From Patescibacteria group bacterium (GTDB lineage Bacteria; Patescibacteriota; Minisyncoccia; UBA6257; 02-FULL-45-10c), in contig JAMCXE010000035.1 of NCBI GenBank assembly GCA_023474975.1, forward strand, positions 1 to 5,196: a stretch of 5,196 nt of DNA. Reading direction: 5' to 3'. Position numbers and translations under genes: made by a program. The notes under the pieces were generated by a model. That model was not told the DNA's origin. It did not search any database and saw only the letters and a program-made list of their open reading frames with translations. How positions within the stretch are numbered: position 1 is the first letter of the stretch; each line of letters starts with the position of its first letter. Positions 1 to 5,073 of the stretch are shown piece after piece.

Positions 1-919
1 CATTTTCATTGGAAAATGCAAAAAAATGGCCGTCTGGAGATAGTTCGGCAACAGATGCGGTTTCCGGAGCAAGTGTTGACATCATTTGAGTTCCGATATC
101 ATAAGAATAGATATTTTGAGAGTCGCTAAAATATATTTTTCCATTTTCAGTCGCAAGAAGATCGTATCGACCAGGCTTTATCACTTTAAGTGAAATTTTA
201 TTAATATCTAGCGCATAAATGGATTTACTCGTAGTTAAAATAACCTTATTGCCATCTGCCGGGTAAGCGCCGACATTGGATATTTTTGAGGTATCGTTTA
301 TAGATCTTTGATTTTTTAAATTATTAAAAATTAAGTTAATATTAAGCGCTGTATGATCGTTAACGTTGGTGGCAAAATAATTTCCGGTATTTTTATCAAA
401 AGTTATAATAAATGTATCTCCACTAAGCCAAGAAACGAATTCCGTACCTCTTATACTCTTCCCACTTACTTTTATTGAATTATTTTTATCTTCAAAAGCT
501 AAAATATTCGAATTTAAAAATATACTCTTAACATTATTAGCGATAATATTTTTTTGTAATTTTTCCGGCAAAAGTACTATCGGGTGGATCTGAGTTACAA
601 GGGATGGACTAACTGCGACACCTCCATTCCAAAATTGATAATTTTGTTTAGTAACGGAAACGTGGTATGTTTTCGGAAAAAGATTGGCTACCAATACTCC
701 GTTCCTAAAAAAACTAGGTTTTATCTGTACTTTTAAGCCATCCACCGAGATCAGGGAATCACTCGGATCTACCTCGAGATATATGCCGCCGAGCTGAGCG
801 AATGTAAATGTTTTAAAGTTAAAAACCCATCCGTTTGAGTAGGGAATTATAATAAAAGCCAAAACAACGAAAGCTGCTATAAGAGAATAAAATATCAGTC
901 TTCTAATTTTGATAGTCAT
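1..919 (-). CDS. Membrane-anchored PEGA-domain / beta-propeller-like protein, 3' end outside window
   Basis: The minus strand is open from the ATG at 919 to the left edge, giving 306 residues with no stop, so the C-terminus is missing. Residues 1-7 are basic (MTIKIRR) and are followed by one hydrophobic segment at about 8-26, which reads as a signal anchor with the rest outside the membrane. Residues about 44-118 resemble a PEGA-type surface domain: a short beta-rich module with a VDPSDSLISVDG start, an FPKTYHVSV strand typical of the 'G.Y.V.V...GY' end of such repeats, and a closing strand. From about 130 onward there are repeated beta-strand units such as SKSIYALDIN, NGKIYFSDSQNIYSYD and LSPDGHFFAFSNEN; the last is typical of WD40-like/TolB-type propeller blades. 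PEGA plus propeller proteins are common in Parcubacteria-like genomes, usually without known function. A binding or envelope role is inference. The gene is divergent from murA. Confidence 0.8.
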   Translation of the reverse strand, partial: MTIKIRRLIFYSLIAAFVVLAFIIIPYSNGWVFNFKTFTFAQLGGIYLEVDPSDSLISVDGLKVQIKPSFFRNGVLVANLFPKTYHVSVTKQNYQFWNGGVAVSPSLVTQIHPIVLLPEKLQKNIIANNVKSIFLNSNILAFEDKNNSIKVSGKSIRGTEFVSWLSGDTFIITFDKNTGNYFATNVNDHTALNINLIFNNLKNQRSINDTSKISNVGAYPADGNKVILTTSKSIYALDINKISLKVIKPGRYDLLATENGKIYFSDSQNIYSYDIGTQMMSTLAPETASVAELSPDGHFFAFSNEN

Positions 920-956
920 AAGCTATTATTACTATAAGTTAAACCTTACACATATT
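920..956. promoter_or_regulatory. Divergent promoter spacer with overlapping -10 boxes
   Basis: Only 37 bp separate the two divergent start codons. On the plus strand TATAAG (933-938) is a good -10 box 18 nt before the murA ATG, with TATTAT (924-929) as an alternative. On the minus strand TATAGT (936-931) is a -10 box 11 nt before the other start codon. The two boxes share bases because ACTATAAGT is nearly self-complementary. No clear -35 element or Shine-Dalgarno sequence is seen on either side, so leaders would be very short. This is a motif-based prediction. Confidence 0.5.
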
Positions 957-2219
957 ATGAAGTTTATTATTAACGGAGGCAAGCATCTAAGCGGAGAAAT
1001 ATCGGTAAGGGGATTTAAAAATTCTGCCACGCCGATCATTGCCGCGACTATATTGAATAGTGGAGTGTCTGTTTTGGCCAATATTCCTAAGATAGGAGAC
1101 GTTCTAACAATGTTGGATATTCTAAGATCTGGCGGATCTAAATACAAGTGGATAAACGAGGATGAAGTTCGAATAGATAACAGCGATTTTGATCCCGAAA
1201 AGATCGATCAGATCTTAGTTAAAAAAATACGTTCATCGGTCCTTTTGATCGGGCCAATATTGGCAAAATATAAAAAAATTAGTATCTCTGTTCCTGGCGG
1301 GTGCCATATAGGAGCGCGCCCTCTTGATACCCATCTTGAGGCCTTTAAAGAACTTGGCGCAGAAGTTATTTTTGATGAAAAATCTGGTATCTATAATATC
1401 AGCCTTAAGGAAATTAAAAAACACAGAGTTGTTTTAAAAGAAATAAGTGTCACGGCAACGGAAAATTTGGTTATGTTTGCAGCCAGTAATGATCTTGAGA
1501 TAAGATTAGCTGCTTGCGAACCACACGTTGTCGATCTTTGTAATTTTCTTAAAAAAAGCGGAGTTTCTATAGAGGGAGTCGGAACGAACTTTTTAAAAAT
1601 AAAAAAGAGAGCAAATTCGGATATTGCAGAAGTTACGCACAGGATAATAAACGATCCCATTGAAGCGGGAACGTTTGCGGCTCTTGCGGCTGCCACAAAG
1701 AGCAATATTCTGATAAAAAACTGCGACCTTGATTTTCTGGATGCTCCTCTTATGAAACTAAAAGACTTTGGAGTTTGTTTTGAGGCAAACGATGAATCGA
1801 TATATGTAAATGGTAAGTCTTCTTTTTTAAAAGCAAGCAAAATACAAACATTGCCTTATCCCGGATTTCCCACTGATCTCCAAGCTCCATTTGGCGTATT
1901 AGCGACTCAAGCAACGGGAAGTTCTCTTATTTTTGACATAATGTACGAGGGCAGATTAAAATACATTAATGAATTGAAAAAAATGGGTGCGGATGCGACG
2001 ATCCTTGATCCGCATAGAGCCATAATAAACGGACCGTCTGTCCTTGAGGGGGCGGAGATAGAAAGCTTGGATTTAAGAGCGGGCGCAACGGTGGTAATAG
2101 CGGCGCTTTTAGCCAAAGGAAAAAGCATTATAGACGGAATAGAGCAAATAGACCGCGGGTACGAAAGGCTTGACGAAAGATTACTAAAATTAGGAGCGGA
2201 TATTAAAAGGATCGATTGA
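957..2219 (+). CDS. murA: UDP-N-acetylglucosamine 1-carboxyvinyltransferase (MurA)
   Basis: MurA transfers enolpyruvate from phosphoenolpyruvate to UDP-GlcNAc, the first committed step of peptidoglycan synthesis in the cytoplasm. The product from the ATG at 957 is 420 residues, close to the 419 of E. coli MurA. Visible family motifs are K21-N22 in GFKNSATPII (substrate-binding Lys), the active-site loop GGCHIGARP with Cys116 and Arg121, TATEN at 167-170 region, the catalytic Asp307 in YPGFPTDLQAPF, and Arg400 in IDRGYERLDERLLKLGA near the C-terminus. The two-domain inside-out barrel is therefore complete. A TTG at 909 would add 16 residues (IVISYYYYK...) that no MurA needs and would overlap the divergent gene, so ATG 957 is chosen; it has no Shine-Dalgarno sequence. 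Active-site Cys rather than Asp predicts an enzyme that fosfomycin can alkylate. First gene of the plus-strand series; mreB follows after 69 bp. Confidence 0.97.
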   Translation: MKFIINGGKHLSGEISVRGFKNSATPIIAATILNSGVSVLANIPKIGDVLTMLDILRSGGSKYKWINEDEVRIDNSDFDPEKIDQILVKKIRSSVLLIGPILAKYKKISISVPGGCHIGARPLDTHLEAFKELGAEVIFDEKSGIYNISLKEIKKHRVVLKEISVTATENLVMFAASNDLEIRLAACEPHVVDLCNFLKKSGVSIEGVGTNFLKIKKRANSDIAEVTHRIINDPIEAGTFAALAAATKSNILIKNCDLDFLDAPLMKLKDFGVCFEANDESIYVNGKSSFLKASKIQTLPYPGFPTDLQAPFGVLATQATGSSLIFDIMYEGRLKYINELKKMGADATILDPHRAIINGPSVLEGAEIESLDLRAGATVVIAALLAKGKSIIDGIEQIDRGYERLDERLLKLGADIKRID

Positions 2220-2270
2220 GTATCAAATTGGCAATAAAAATGTTAAAATCATCTATAGTTAAATAAAAAA

Positions 2271-2276
2271 TATAAT
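2271..2276 (+). promoter_or_regulatory. Candidate -10 box of mreB
   Basis: The 69-bp gap between murA and mreB has a consensus TATAAT at 2271-2276, 12 nt before the ATG, so a transcript would start about 5 nt ahead of the start codon or at it. No -35 element lies at the usual distance; TTGGCA at 2229-2234 is too far upstream. The box overlaps a 14-bp all-AT palindrome (2272-2285). There is no Shine-Dalgarno sequence and no terminator hairpin in this gap, so read-through from murA is also possible. Confidence 0.45.
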
Positions 2277-2288
2277 TTAAATTATCTT

Positions 2289-3296
2289 ATGCTTAACCGC
2301 AAAATAGGAATAGACTTAGGAACTGCCAACACAATTGTTTTTACACCCGGAAAAGGTTTTATTATCAATGAGCCCACTATCGTTGCTTTAAGTTTGCCCG
2401 ATAACACTGTCCTGGCCGTAGGAAGAGAGGCAAAAGAGATGATCGGACGTACACCGGCAGATATAATGGCCTACAGACCATTAAAAGACGGCGTGATAGC
2501 CGATTATTACATCACCAAAGCGATGCTTAAGTATTTTATTTCCAAGACTAATGGTGTGTTTAATTTATTTAAACCAGACGTTGTTATCTCCGCTCCTGCG
2601 GGAATAACGCCAACCGAAAGAAGGGCTGTTATGAATGCGGCTCGAGAGGCTGGAGCCAAGGAGGCGTATATAGTAAAAGAGCCGGTTTTGGCCGCTTTAG
2701 GAGCAGGGATCCCTATCAACACCTATTCTGGAAATATGATAATCAATATCGGCGGCGGCACATCCGAAGTTGCAGTAGTTGCTTTAGGAGGAATAGTTTC
2801 CTGGTCCAGCCTTCGCGTTGCCGGAAACAAATTCGATCAAGTGATAATGGATTATATAAAAAAGAAGTATTCTTTAGCCATTGGAGAACAAACCGCTGAA
2901 TTGGTAAAAATGGAAATTGGATCCGCGCTACCCATGAAAGAAAAATTAGAATATCAACTTAGGGGCCGAGATTTGGTTTCTGGGCTTCCTAAAGATATTA
3001 TTATTAATTCTAATGAGATCGCTGAAGCTTTAACTCCACAGCTCATTGAAATAGCCGCTTCCGTTCAAAACGTCTTCAATTCAACACCTCCGGAATTAGT
3101 CGCTGATATTATGGAAAAGGGTATTATCGTTTCCGGTGGAGGGGCATTACTTAAAAACATAGATGAGTTTTTCAAAAGAATGACCGGCGTTCCAACATAT
3201 ATTGCCGACGAACCGCTTTTCTGTGTAGCTAAGGGAGCTGGAATTATCTTGTCTCATTTGGAGGTTTATAAGAGAACTCTACTGAATAAACGATAA
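2289..3296 (+). CDS. mreB: Rod shape-determining protein MreB (bacterial actin)
   Basis: MreB is the actin-like protein that forms membrane-bound filaments and steers lateral cell-wall synthesis. The 335-residue product has the normal family length and all actin-fold blocks in order: phosphate-1 motif GIDLGTANT (7-15), RPLKDGVIADY (63-73), the ITPTERRAV block (106-114), the EP of IVKEPVLAALGAG with the expected catalytic Glu131, phosphate-2 motif NIGGGTSEVAV (153-163), KKKYSLAIGEQTAE (191-204) and the adenosine motif VSGGGALLKNID (281-292). A hydrophobic loop VFNLF (90-94) sits where some MreBs insert into the membrane. Odd point: the usual Asp of the DIGGGT phosphate-2 motif is Asn153 (codon AAT), and the GGD that normally precedes the next helix is AGN (178-180). 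No mreC or mreD follows; instead the holB-like gene starts 22 bp downstream. Identity is certain; the effect of Asn153 is not known. Confidence 0.97.
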   Translation: MLNRKIGIDLGTANTIVFTPGKGFIINEPTIVALSLPDNTVLAVGREAKEMIGRTPADIMAYRPLKDGVIADYYITKAMLKYFISKTNGVFNLFKPDVVISAPAGITPTERRAVMNAAREAGAKEAYIVKEPVLAALGAGIPINTYSGNMIINIGGGTSEVAVVALGGIVSWSSLRVAGNKFDQVIMDYIKKKYSLAIGEQTAELVKMEIGSALPMKEKLEYQLRGRDLVSGLPKDIIINSNEIAEALTPQLIEIAASVQNVFNSTPPELVADIMEKGIIVSGGGALLKNIDEFFKRMTGVPTYIADEPLFCVAKGAGIILSHLEVYKRTLLNKR

Positions 3297-3306
3297 GAAA
3301 TTTTCT

Positions 3307-3310
3307 AGGA
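3307..3310 (+). promoter_or_regulatory. Weak Shine-Dalgarno of the holB-like gene
   Basis: AGGA lies 8 nt before the ATG at 3319, inside the 22-bp gap after mreB. It is the only SD-like sequence among the four plus-strand genes, which fits translation from a shared mreB transcript rather than from a short leader. It supports ATG 3319 as the start. Confidence 0.4.
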
Positions 3311-3318
3311 TTGATTTT

Positions 3319-4134
3319 ATGTTTCTAGGAAATAATTTTTTATTTGAAGACTTCAAGAAAATAGCAAGATCCGGAAAAATTTCTCAGGGCTACATTTTCT
3401 TTGGCGAACCGCAAATAGGTAAGTTCACTTTTGCAATATCACTGGCCAATTTTCTTGAAAATAATGTTTTTAAAAAGCCGGTAAAAACACTAACTGAAAC
3501 CTTAATAATAAAAAAGGCCGGTATTGATTCGGTAAGAGAGATCAAGAATTTTCTATGGCAAAGACCGCATAATTCTTTAAAAAGAACTGTAATAATAGAC
3601 AACTCTGATTTTTTAACAGCCGAAGCCCAAAATGCTATTTTAAAAATTACCGAGGAGCCCCCAAACCATGCGTTAATAATTTTGATAGTAAACAATTTGG
3701 ATAATTTATTACCACCGATAATTTCTCGACTCAGTAAAATATATTTTGGCCGAGTATCCAATAAGGAAATGATAACGTTCTTATTAGAAGATAAGAAGAT
3801 CGGCCAACAGGAAGCATTAAAAATAGCAGAGAATTCTTTTGGAAGACCGGGAATGGCTATAGATATGATAACCGATAAGGAAATCGCAATGATTGCCGCA
3901 GAAGCAGAAAGATTCCTAAAATCTTCCGGATATGCCAGATCGCAGATCATTAAGAACCTAATAGAAGAGCAGAAGGAACGATCAGAAATTTTAGACATAT
4001 TCTTTAATTTTATAATCATTAAACTAAGAAAGGATCCCGTTAAAAACCATAGGGAAATCAGATCGGTTCTGAGTAGATTTTTTCTTATAAAAAGTTATAA
4101 TGTTAATAAACGATTGCAGATTGAAGCGATATAA
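3319..4134 (+). CDS. holB: DNA polymerase III delta' subunit-like clamp-loader protein
   Basis: This is an AAA+ protein of the HolB/DnaX clamp-loader type, which helps load the sliding clamp onto primed DNA at the replication fork. Evidence in the 271-residue product: SQGYIFFGEPQIGKF at 22-36 in the Walker A position, DSVREIKNFL (70-79), the Walker B-like strand TVIIDNSDFLT (90-100), the strongly diagnostic AEAQNAILKITEEPPNHALIIL (101-122) and IISRLSK (134-140) in the place of the SRC arginine-finger motif, then FGRPGMA (174-180) in the sensor-2 region. The P-loop is degenerate (no Gly before GK and Phe instead of Thr/Ser after the Lys), as expected for a non-hydrolysing delta' rather than for tau/gamma. 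The cysteine zinc module usual after Walker A is absent, and SRC has Leu for Cys. It is about 60 residues shorter than E. coli delta' (334), with the loss mainly in the zinc module and C-terminal collar. frr begins 16 bp downstream. Confidence 0.85.
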   Translation: MFLGNNFLFEDFKKIARSGKISQGYIFFGEPQIGKFTFAISLANFLENNVFKKPVKTLTETLIIKKAGIDSVREIKNFLWQRPHNSLKRTVIIDNSDFLTAEAQNAILKITEEPPNHALIILIVNNLDNLLPPIISRLSKIYFGRVSNKEMITFLLEDKKIGQQEALKIAENSFGRPGMAIDMITDKEIAMIAAEAERFLKSSGYARSQIIKNLIEEQKERSEILDIFFNFIIIKLRKDPVKNHREIRSVLSRFFLIKSYNVNKRLQIEAI

Positions 4135-4135
4135 T
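4130..4135 (+). promoter_or_regulatory. Candidate -10 box of frr
   Basis: A consensus TATAAT overlaps the stop codon (TAA, 4132-4134) of the holB-like gene and lies 15 nt before the frr ATG. A start about 7 nt downstream would leave a leader of roughly 8-9 nt. No -35 element is visible at 16-18 bp and no Shine-Dalgarno sequence precedes frr. In AT-rich DNA such a box can arise by chance. Confidence 0.4.
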
Positions 4136-4150
4136 AATTAACAACACATC

Positions 4151-4699
4151 ATGGATATTGTAAAAAACTTAGAAATAAAACTAAAAAGTTTATTGGAATT
4201 CATTAAAAATGAATTCCAAACTATTAGAGGCAGCAGGCCGTCGCCACGCATGATAGAAGATATAAAAGTTGAATATTTCGGACAAATGACGCCGATCAAG
4301 GCCCTTGGTTCTATATCCATCGTTCCGCCAAGAGAGATCAATGTATCTTTATGGGACGGAAGCATGGTAAGTGCAGTAGCAAAAGCTATCGAAGAGTCTT
4401 CTTTAAAAGTTACAGCAAATGTGGACGGCAATACGATCAGAATGAATCTTCCCTCACTAACCGAAGAGCGACGCAAAGAATTAGAAAAAATCATTAAAAA
4501 AATAACCGAAGAAACTAAAATAAGGATAAGGGGATCGCGAGATGAGGCTAATAGAGAAATTAAAAGAATGGAAGACGAAAAAAAATTTTCGGAAGATATG
4601 GCCTTCAAGAAAAAAGAAGATGTGCAAAAAGTTATCGATAAATACAATGGAGAAATTGATAAGATCTTAGATAATAAACTCAAAGAAATATTGGAATAA
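4151..4699 (+). CDS. frr: Ribosome recycling factor (RRF)
   Basis: RRF works with EF-G to split post-termination ribosomes so that the subunits can be reused. The 182-residue product matches the family length (E. coli 185) and is collinear with it: helix I with TIRGSRPSPRMIEDIKVEYFG (24-44), TPIKALGSISIVPPREINV (47-65) with SLWD (66-69), KAIEESSLKVTANVDGNTIR (78-97), the hinge motif LPSLTEERRKEL (100-111), the KIRIRGSRDEANREIK segment (123-138), then a long charged C-terminal helix. Domain I (three-helix bundle) is about 1-29 plus 104-182, and domain II (beta) is about 30-103. Family arginines in the helix-III segment are kept (R127, R130), but the usual RRDA is RDEA here. Last gene of the plus-strand series; a strong palindromic terminator begins 3 bp after the TAA stop. 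No Shine-Dalgarno sequence precedes it. pyrH and tsf, the common neighbours of frr, are not present here. Confidence 0.96.
   Translation: MDIVKNLEIKLKSLLEFIKNEFQTIRGSRPSPRMIEDIKVEYFGQMTPIKALGSISIVPPREINVSLWDGSMVSAVAKAIEESSLKVTANVDGNTIRMNLPSLTEERRKELEKIIKKITEETKIRIRGSRDEANREIKRMEDEKKFSEDMAFKKKEDVQKVIDKYNGEIDKILDNKLKEILE
4193..4219 (+). repeat. Perfect inverted repeat inside frr (12-bp arms, 3-nt loop)
   Basis: TTGGAATTCATT (4193-4204) is followed by AAA and then its exact reverse complement AATGAATTCCAA (4208-4219). It covers about codons 15-23 of frr and encodes the helix segment LEFIKNEFQ, where the EF pair occurs twice. As RNA it could form a 12-bp hairpin starting 43 nt after the start codon. 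Coding constraint could explain it in part; a regulatory role is not shown. Confidence 0.6.
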
Positions 4700-4701
4700 T
4701 A

Positions 4702-4731
4702 AAAAGCTCCGGTTTTAAAACCGGAGCTTTT
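4702..4731. terminator. Bidirectional intrinsic terminator between frr and the 87-aa gene
   Basis: A perfect 30-bp palindrome with GC-rich core GCTCCGG/CCGGAGC (4706-4712 and 4721-4727), flanked by A runs on the left and T runs on the right on either strand. On the plus strand it is followed by TTTTATTTTT; on the minus strand by TTTTTATTATT. It begins 3 bp after the frr stop and ends 5 bp from the stop of the converging minus-strand gene (TAA at 4738-4736), so it should end both transcripts. Confidence 0.93.
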
Positions 4732-4735
4732 ATTT

Positions 4736-4999
4736 TTAGAAGTCGAATACTTCGAAGTTTCCGTTCTTTACGTTTCTGTACGCAGCGCTTTTAAGGATTC
4801 TGACATCTACCTCTCTTACGGAAGTAGTTGGGATCAGAAAATTTTTTCCGTCCCCGGTCACCTTACCCGTCCAGATGTGGACCTTTTCTCCATCGGAGAT
4901 GAGAAGCCCATCACCCATCTTTTTAACCGAGCCGTTCTTAAAGCGCAGCGTGATCTCGGTACCCAGAAACCTTTCGATCCTGCTTTTTATATAAGCCAT
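4736..4999 (-). CDS. Small protein of unknown function (87 aa)
   Basis: I do not recognise this gene. It is very likely real: ATG at 4999 is preceded by a strong Shine-Dalgarno sequence, upstream promoter boxes are present, and it stops beside a bidirectional terminator. The 87-residue product has a short basic helix (about 3-12, AYIKSRIERF), then strands with turns: TEITLRFKNGSVKKM (14-28), GLLISDGEKVHIWTG (31-45), KNFLIPTTSVREVDVRIL (52-69), and a short polar tail ending EVFDF. There is no Cys, no signal peptide and no membrane segment; net charge is about +5. A helix plus compact beta strands with 'FKNG' early and 'IPTTSVREVDV' late is reminiscent of small SH3/Sm-like barrels such as Hfq, but this is a shape analogy only. 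G+C is about 46% (119 of 259 bases counted), above its neighbours. It lies downstream of and in line with the transposase end, so arrival with a mobile element is possible. Confidence 0.8.
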   Translation of the reverse strand: MAYIKSRIERFLGTEITLRFKNGSVKKMGDGLLISDGEKVHIWTGKVTGDGKNFLIPTTSVREVDVRILKSAAYRNVKNGNFEVFDF

Positions 5000-5004
5000 T
5001 CTTG

Positions 5005-5012
5005 CCTCCTTC
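5005..5012 (-). promoter_or_regulatory. Strong Shine-Dalgarno of the 87-aa gene
   Basis: On the minus strand GAAGGAGG (5012-5005) sits 5 nt before the ATG at 4999, a near-perfect anti-SD match at optimal distance. It fixes the start codon. It contrasts with the SD-less starts of murA, mreB and frr. Confidence 0.88.
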
Positions 5013-5023
5013 TAAAATAAGAC

Positions 5024-5035
5024 GTTTCAAGAAAC
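5024..5035. repeat. Short inverted repeat GTTTC-AA-GAAAC in the leader of the 87-aa gene
   Basis: Two exact 5-bp arms separated by 2 bp (5024-5028 and 5031-5035) lie just downstream of the predicted transcription start of the 87-aa gene. The symmetry and place would suit an operator for a dimeric regulator, but arms this short occur by chance in AT-rich DNA. Confidence 0.3.
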
Positions 5036-5042
5036 TGGGTAA

Positions 5043-5071
5043 ATAATAATATCTTTTTATAAAAAAATCAA
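5043..5071 (-). promoter_or_regulatory. Candidate sigma-70-type promoter of the 87-aa gene
   Basis: Reading the minus strand, TTGATT (5071-5066) is a -35 box and TATTAT (5048-5043) a -10 box with a 17-bp spacer. Transcription would start near 5036, giving a leader of about 37 nt that includes the strong Shine-Dalgarno sequence. The spacer holds TTTTTATAAAAA (5054-5065), a 12-bp AT palindrome. The -35 box begins 2 bp after the transposase stop codon. Confidence 0.55.
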
Positions 5072-5073
5072 TT

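Noticed and set aside
909..956. Longer murA start at the TTG at 909
   Set aside because: It would add 16 residues absent from the MurA family and overlap the start of the divergent gene; ATG 957 gives the family length.
1391..1840. 149-codon open frame on the minus strand inside murA
   Set aside because: Antisense to conserved MurA sequence, low-complexity composition, no start signals.
3302..3330. Direct repeat TTTCTAGGA at 3302-3310 and 3322-3330 around the holB-like start
   Set aside because: Only two 9-bp copies; the first supplies the weak SD and the second is coding. Too short to call a functional repeat.
3390..4019. 209-codon open frame on the minus strand opposite the holB-like gene
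   Set aside because: Antisense shadow of a gene with clear clamp-loader motifs; no SD and no family resemblance.
4138..4683. 181-codon open frame on the minus strand opposite frr
   Set aside because: It is antisense to a confidently identified RRF, is rich in Ser/Leu/Ile as reverse frames of charged proteins are, and has no ribosome binding site or recognisable motif.
5054..5065. TTTTTATAAAAA as a terminator for the transposase
   Set aside because: It is all A/T with no stable GC stem and falls in the spacer of the promoter for the next gene.
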